DNA from: Nocardia farcinica
GTDB lineage: Bacteria; Actinomycetota; Actinomycetes; Mycobacteriales; Mycobacteriaceae
Direction of reading: 5' to 3'
DNA: 64,000 bases
Assembly: GCF_001182745.1 (NCBI RefSeq)
Contig: NZ_LN868939.1
Coordinates: 930,001 to 994,000, forward strand
Positions 59,832 to 64,000 of the stretch are shown in pieces. The position numbers were made by a program, and so were the translations under genes. The notes under the pieces are model-generated. The model ran no database searches. It was not told where the DNA came from and was given only the letters and a program-made list of their open reading frames with translations. How positions within the stretch are numbered: position 1 is the stretch's first letter; every line of letters starts with the position of its first letter.

Positions 59832-61154
59832 CTACGGGGTGCCGAGTCCGGCGTACACCCATCCCGCCGCCCGCCACCGGTCGCGGTCGAGGCAGTTGCG
59901 ACCGTCGATGATCGAGCGCGCGCGCACGATTCCGTCCAGGTCGCCGGGAACCAGGGCGGTGAATTCGTCCCATTCGGTGAGAACCAGCACCACGTCGGCG
60001 CGGTCGCAGGCCTCGGCCACCGAAGTCGCGTAGTTGAGCGTGGGGAACACCCGGCGCGAGTTCTCCAGCGCCTTCGGGTCGTACACCGTGACCACGGCAC
60101 CGTGCAGCTGGATCATGCCCGCCACGTTCAACGCCGGGGAGTCGCGCACGTCGTCGGATTCCGGCTTGAAGGCCGCGCCGAGCACCGCCACGTTCGCGCC
60201 GAGCAGCGAGCCGCCGCAGGCCGCGGCGGCCATGTCGACCACCTTCGCGCGGCGACGCATGTTGATGTTGTCCACCTCGCGCAGAAACGCCACCGCGTGA
60301 TCGGCGCCGAGTTCCCCCGCCCTGGCCATGAACGCGCGGATGTCCTTGGGCAGGCAGCCGCCGCCGAAACCCAGACCGGCGTTGAGGAAGCGGCGGCCGA
60401 TGCGCGCGTCGTAGCCGAGGGCGTCGGCCAGCACCGTCACGTCCGCGCCGGTCGCCTCGCACACCTCCGAGACCGCGTTGATGAAGGAGATCTTCGTGGC
60501 CAGGAAGGCGTTGGCCGAGACCTTCACCAGCTCCGCGGTCGCCAGGTCGGTCGACAGGAACGGCACCTGCTCGTCGAGCAGCTGGGCGTAGAGCTCGCGC
60601 ACGAGGTCCTCCACCCAGTCGGCGTTGGCGCGCTCGCGGTCCACGCCGAGCACCAACCGGTCCGGGTGCAAGGTGTCCTGCACCGCGAAACCCTCGCGCA
60701 GGAATTCCGGATTCCAGGCCACCTCCACCTCGGTACTCGCCAGCGCCCGCGCGCGTTCGCCCAGCGCGGCCGCGGTGCCCACCGGCACGGTCGACTTGCC
60801 GATGATCACCGACGGTTCGCTCAGCAGCGGCGCCAGCGAATCCACCACCGCGTGCACGTACTTCAGGTCCGCGGCGTACTCGCCCTTCTTCTGCGGGGTG
60901 CCGACGCCGAGGAAATGCACCCGCCCGTGGTCGGCGGCCTCGGCGTAGGAGGTGGTGAAACGCAGCCGGCCCGCGTCCAGGTTGCGGCGTAGCACCGCCT
61001 CCAGGCCCGGTTCGTAGAACGGCACCACGCCGTCGGAGAGCTTGGCGACCTTGCCGGGATCGATGTCCACCCCGACCACGTCGTGCCCCAGTTCGGCCAT
61101 GCACGCCGCGTGGGTCGCCCCGAGATACCCGGTTCCGAAGACTGTGCATCGCAT
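59832..61154 (-). CDS. udgA: UDP-glucose 6-dehydrogenase
   Basis: A 440-residue UDP-glucose dehydrogenase (M. tuberculosis UdgA is 443). The NAD loop is CTVFGTGYLGATHAACMAEL, the catalytic Cys is C267 in GFGGGCLPKDIRAF, and KVSANAFLATKISFINAVSE holds the conserved Lys/Asn. It oxidises UDP-glucose to UDP-glucuronate for glycan synthesis. ATG at 61154; divergent from the YdcF-like gene. Confidence 0.93.
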   Translation of the reverse strand: MRCTVFGTGYLGATHAACMAELGHDVVGVDIDPGKVAKLSDGVVPFYEPGLEAVLRRNLDAGRLRFTTSYAEAADHGRVHFLGVGTPQKKGEYAADLKYVHAVVDSLAPLLSEPSVIIGKSTVPVGTAAALGERARALASTEVEVAWNPEFLREGFAVQDTLHPDRLVLGVDRERANADWVEDLVRELYAQLLDEQVPFLSTDLATAELVKVSANAFLATKISFINAVSEVCEATGADVTVLADALGYDARIGRRFLNAGLGFGGGCLPKDIRAFMARAGELGADHAVAFLREVDNINMRRRAKVVDMAAAACGGSLLGANVAVLGAAFKPESDDVRDSPALNVAGMIQLHGAVVTVYDPKALENSRRVFPTLNYATSVAEACDRADVVLVLTEWDEFTALVPGDLDGIVRARSIIDGRNCLDRDRWRAAGWVYAGLGTP

Positions 61155-61294
61155 GATCGATTGGTAAGCCGCCGCGGTGGACACGCCACGTCAGCGAGGC
61201 AAGGGTCACGGCAACATTGGATGTACAGGCGGAAACAACCAGTTCAGGGCGGTGTCGCCCCGGCGAAGGCCGATACTCGGGGGACGGCGCGGCT

Positions 61295-61300
61295 TAGCAT
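61295..61300 (+). promoter_or_regulatory. -10 box of a probable leaderless gene
   Basis: TAGCAT, 7 nt before the ATG of the YdcF-like gene at 61308. Confidence 0.45.
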
Positions 61301-61307
61301 CGCAGCG

Positions 61308-61844
61308 ATGCGGAATCGTCGTTTCGTCGTGGTGCTCGGTGGCGTGCTGGTCGTGCTCGCCGTCGCGGTGGCGGCGCTGTGGCCGGTGTACGTGCGGCCG
61401 CGGACCGACGCGCCCGCGCCCGCCGACGCGATCCTGGTGCTCGGCGGCGCCCACGACGGGCGCGAGGAACTGGGCCTGCGGCTGGCCCGCGACGGGTACG
61501 CACCGCGCGTGCTGTTCTCCGACCCGTACGAGTACAGCGCCCGGATGAACCGCATCTGTCACGGCGGCTACCGCTTCGAGGTGATCTGCTTCGACCCCGA
61601 CCCGCGCACCACCCGCGGGGAGGGCCGGGAACTGGCGCGCCGCGCCCGCGCCGAGGGCTGGCAGCGCGTCATCGTCGTCACCTTCACCCCGCACATCTCC
61701 CGTGCCCGCTACATCATCGGCAAATGCTGGGACGGCGAACTCCTCTTCGTCGATCCCCGCCCCGCCCTCTCGATTCCCCGCTGGGCCTACGACTACCTCT
61801 ACCAATCCGCCGCCTACCTGGAAGCCTTCTTCGAAGACTGCTGA
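61308..61844 (+). CDS. YdcF/DUF218 family membrane-anchored protein
   Basis: A 178-residue protein with an N-terminal membrane helix (FVVVLGGVLVVLAVAVAALW) and a DUF218 Rossmann-like domain: ADAILVLGGAHDGREELGLR, then DPDPRTTRGEGRELARRA and VVTFTPHISRARYI. Two or three Cys (RICHGG, VICFD, GKCWDG) are unusual. DUF218 proteins such as SanA/ElyC act in envelope integrity; the substrate is unknown. It is probably leaderless. Confidence 0.82.
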   Translation: MRNRRFVVVLGGVLVVLAVAVAALWPVYVRPRTDAPAPADAILVLGGAHDGREELGLRLARDGYAPRVLFSDPYEYSARMNRICHGGYRFEVICFDPDPRTTRGEGRELARRARAEGWQRVIVVTFTPHISRARYIIGKCWDGELLFVDPRPALSIPRWAYDYLYQSAAYLEAFFEDC

Positions 61845-61857
61845 GCGGCCGCGTGGT

Positions 61858-61875
61858 GCGCCCGGCGGCGGGCGC
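61858..61875 (+). terminator. Terminator-like hairpin after the YdcF-like gene
   Basis: GCGCCCG / CGGGCGC, a 7-bp stem with loop GCGG. Confidence 0.4.
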
Positions 61876-61945
61876 GTGCGCGCCTAACTGCTGGCGTGTG
61901 GCATCAGTTTGATTTCGGCTGGCCGGGGGCTTAGATTGGGCTCGT

Positions 61946-61962
61946 GTTGGCCGTCGGCCAAT
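61946..61962. promoter_or_regulatory. GTTGGC-N5-GCCAAT inverted repeat
   Basis: Twenty-three bp before the acyl-CoA dehydrogenase start codon at 61985. It matches the repeat at 42758 in arms and spacing. Confidence 0.5.
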
Positions 61963-61984
61963 AGGGCTCATGCCGGGAGGACAG

Positions 61985-63214
61985 ATGGATTTCAACTGGT
62001 CAGCGGCCGACCTGGCCTTTCGGGACGAGGTGCGGGCCTTCCTCGACGAGAAATTGACCCCGGAGATCCGCCGGGCCGGGCGCCTGATGACCAGCGTCTA
62101 CCCCGACCACGAGGCCAGCATGGCCTGGCAGCGGATCCTGCACGAGCGGGGCTGGGCCGCGCCGCACTGGCCGGTCGAGTACGGCGGCTGCGACTGGAGC
62201 CTGACCCAGCACTACATCTTCAGCCGCGAATGCACCCTGGCCGGTGCCCCGGCGCTCTCGCCGATGGGCATCAGGATGGTCGCGCCCGCGATCATCGCCT
62301 ACGGCACTCCCGAGCAGAAGGCCTACTACCTGCCGCGCATCCTCACCGGCGAGATCTTCTTCTGCCAGGGCTACTCCGAACCGGAGGCGGGCTCGGACCT
62401 GGCCTCGCTGTCGATGGCCGCCGTCGACGACGGCGAGGACTTCCTCTGCACCGGCAGCAAGATCTGGACCACCCACGCCACCGAGGCCAACTGGATCTTC
62501 TGCCTGGTGCGCACCGCGCGCACCGGCAAGAAGCAGGAGGGCATCACCTTCCTGCTCATCGACATGACGAGCCCGGGCATCGAGATCCGCCCGCTGGTGA
62601 TGACCTCCGGCGAGGAGGTGCAGAACCAGGTCTTCTTCGACAACGTGCGCGTGCCCAAGAGCAATGTGCTCGGCACGATCGACGAGGGCTGGACCGTCGC
62701 CAAATACCTGCTGGTGCACGAACGCGGCGGTGCCGCGGCACCGATGCTGCAGGTCATGGCGCAGGAACTCGCGCAGTCCGCGGCCGGCCAGCCCGGTCCG
62801 GACGGCGGTGCGCTCATCGACGACCCCGCCTTCGCCGCCCGCCTGGCCGATGTGCGCATCCGGACCGAGGTGCTCGAGGTGCTCGAGTACCGGACCATCT
62901 CGGCGATGGCGCAGGGCAAGAACCCCGGGCCCGCGTCCTCGATGCTGAAGATCCTGTCCACCGAACTGAGCCAGCAGCTCACCGAGCTCGTGCTCGAGGC
63001 GGCGGGCCCGCAGGGGCGGGTCTATCAGCCGCACGCCACCGCGCCGGGCGGCCCCGTCGCGCACTACACCCCGCCCGCCGACGGTTACCGCAGCGGCGCG
63101 GAGTGGCAGGCGGTCGCGCCGCTGCGCTACTTCAACGACCGTGCGGGCTCGATCTACGCGGGCAGCAACGAAATTCAGCGAAACATCCTCGCCAAGGCAG
63201 CATTGGGGCTCTGA
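61985..63214 (+). CDS. Acyl-CoA dehydrogenase, first subunit of a pair
   Basis: A 409-residue acyl-CoA dehydrogenase. FFCQGYSEPEAGSDLASL and CTGSKIWTTHA are the FAD/substrate segments; IYAGSNEIQRNILAKAALGL is the C-terminus with the usual Arg. Actinobacteria often encode such pairs as alpha2beta2 enzymes (FadE26-FadE27 and ChsE types) that act on bulky CoA esters such as steroid side chains. The next gene starts within the stop codon, in keeping with a heteromer. A GGGAGGA site and an inverted repeat lie upstream. Confidence 0.92.
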   Translation: MDFNWSAADLAFRDEVRAFLDEKLTPEIRRAGRLMTSVYPDHEASMAWQRILHERGWAAPHWPVEYGGCDWSLTQHYIFSRECTLAGAPALSPMGIRMVAPAIIAYGTPEQKAYYLPRILTGEIFFCQGYSEPEAGSDLASLSMAAVDDGEDFLCTGSKIWTTHATEANWIFCLVRTARTGKKQEGITFLLIDMTSPGIEIRPLVMTSGEEVQNQVFFDNVRVPKSNVLGTIDEGWTVAKYLLVHERGGAAAPMLQVMAQELAQSAAGQPGPDGGALIDDPAFAARLADVRIRTEVLEVLEYRTISAMAQGKNPGPASSMLKILSTELSQQLTELVLEAAGPQGRVYQPHATAPGGPVAHYTPPADGYRSGAEWQAVAPLRYFNDRAGSIYAGSNEIQRNILAKAALGL

Positions 63215-64000
63215 TGGACTTCACACTCACCGAGGAGCAGCAGCTCCTGCGCGACACCGTCGCCGGCTTCCTCGCCGCCCGGTACGACCTCGAGAAGAGC
63301 CGCGCCGCGGTGAAGTCGGGTGAGGGCTGGCAGCCCGCCGTGTGGCGCGGGTTCGCCGAAGAACTCGGCATTCTCGGCGCCACCCTGCCCGAGCGGGTCG
63401 ACGGCATGGGCGGCGGCGCGGCCGAACTGCTCGTCATCGCCGAGGAATTGGGCCGGGCCCTGGTCGTGGAACCGTTCGTCGACACCGTGGTGATCGGCGC
63501 CGGCCTGCTCGACCGGGCGGGCGGTTCGGAGGATCTGTTGCGCGGCATCGTCGCGGGCGAGGTGCGCACCGCCTTCGCCGCCACCGAGCCGACCTCCGGG
63601 CACAGCCTCTGCGATGTGCGCACCACCGCCCGCCGCGACGGTGACGGCTGGGTGCTCGACGGCACGAAGGTGGTCGTCACCAGCGCGCCGCTGGCCACGC
63701 ACCTGATCATCACCGCGCGCACCGCGGGCGAGCACCGCGACCGGGACGGCATCTCGCTGTTCTGCGTGCCGTTCGATCCGCAGCACCCGCCCGCGGGTGT
63801 CGAATACCACCCGTACCGCACCATCGACGACCGCCAGGCCGCGGATCTGGTCTTCACCGGCTACCGGGTGCCCGCCCCCGCCCTGCTCGGCGCCGAGGGC
63901 GATGCCTGGGCGGCGATCGAACCCACCGTCGACACCGCCGTGGCCGCGATCTGCGCCGAGGCCGTCGGCTGCCTGCGCAAGGTGTTCACCGACACCGTCG
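63214..64000 (+). CDS. Acyl-CoA dehydrogenase, second subunit (3' truncated)
   Basis: At least 262 residues of a second acyl-CoA dehydrogenase-like protein; the frame runs off the window. The ATG overlaps the previous stop as TGATG, so the two are co-translated. FTLTEEQQLLRDTVAGFLAA, LGILGATLPERVDGMGGG and FAATEPTSGHS are present. In alpha2beta2 dehydrogenases one subunit often lacks the full FAD or Glu site; this cannot be judged from the part present. Confidence 0.9.
   Translation, partial: MDFTLTEEQQLLRDTVAGFLAARYDLEKSRAAVKSGEGWQPAVWRGFAEELGILGATLPERVDGMGGGAAELLVIAEELGRALVVEPFVDTVVIGAGLLDRAGGSEDLLRGIVAGEVRTAFAATEPTSGHSLCDVRTTARRDGDGWVLDGTKVVVTSAPLATHLIITARTAGEHRDRDGISLFCVPFDPQHPPAGVEYHPYRTIDDRQAADLVFTGYRVPAPALLGAEGDAWAAIEPTVDTAVAAICAEAVGCLRKVFTDTV

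Noticed and set aside
1..64000. CRISPR array, insertion sequence or prophage
   Set aside because: No spaced direct repeats of CRISPR type, no transposase or integrase frame and no phage structural gene were seen; the two 18-bp arrays have no spacers.

Overview
The window is very GC-rich, tightly packed DNA from a mycolic-acid actinobacterium (Mycobacteriales). Nocardia is the best guess. The evidence is the arabinogalactan/LAM arabinosyltransferase AftD with its small DUF2613 partner, a DUF3068 protein, the LpqI-type lipoprotein hexosaminidase, and the htdX-fabG4-fadA2-fadE5 fatty-acid group, in an order close to the Rv0225-Rv0244c region of Mycobacterium tuberculosis as I remember it. No insertion sequence, CRISPR array or rRNA was seen. 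There is one tRNA (Gly, CCC). Genus assignment is inference.

Left part (1-16.3 kb): the end of a GT4 glycosyltransferase, a polytopic membrane protein, a MOP-type flippase, a DUF3068 protein, an acyltransferase-3, AftD and DUF2613, isochorismate synthase, a universal stress protein, LpqI, a TetR regulator and a Cys-rich DUF5685 protein. This is mostly envelope assembly and recycling.

Middle left (16.3-31.7 kb): htdX and fabG4 are divergent from fadA2, and fadE5 lies 9.7 kb further on. The space between fadA2 and fadE5 holds a secreted helical protein with a lipase-like pseudoenzyme, a short-form 6-phosphogluconate dehydrogenase, a VanW protein, two tiny secreted repeat proteins behind a perfect CRP-type site, and a DUF4185 protein (a family linked to D-arabinan cleavage). 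The same operator, TTAC-N6-GTAA, sits at the tetR promoter, in the fabG4/fadA2 divergent region and twice upstream of fadE5. This points to one TetR regulon that outlived the separation of fadE5 from its partners.

Centre (31.7-43.7 kb): small enzymes, then a foreign-looking block in which an XRE-TPR regulator and a SLOG-fold protein are divergent from an overlapping operon of small unknown proteins. After these come an erythromycin-esterase-like protein, a second DUF4185 protein, a thiolase-like/enoyl-CoA hydratase/TetR operon, an alpha/beta hydrolase, a MazEF-like toxin-antitoxin pair and a DUF1905 protein.

Sulfur block (43.7-49.4 kb): an HxlR remnant, a DszC/SfnB-type monooxygenase, free methionine-R-sulfoxide reductase, a StyA-type monooxygenase, SfnG (dimethylsulfone monooxygenase), an FMN reductase and a coupled microprotein. 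Next comes a 53-nt inverted copy of the 3' part of tRNA-Gly, then a PIN toxin-antitoxin pair and the intact tRNA-Gly.

Right part (51-64 kb): PAP2 phosphatase, an SDR, dcd, a second XRE-TPR regulator, an AspC-type aminotransferase, a YibE/F membrane protein with a natural seven-His tract, a membrane-anchored Hsp70-like protein, UDP-glucose dehydrogenase, a YdcF-like protein and a pair of acyl-CoA dehydrogenases, the second cut by the window edge. Two intergenic minisatellites of about 18 bp start exactly at gene 3' ends. Many start codons have a TANNNT box 5-8 nt upstream, as in leaderless transcripts.
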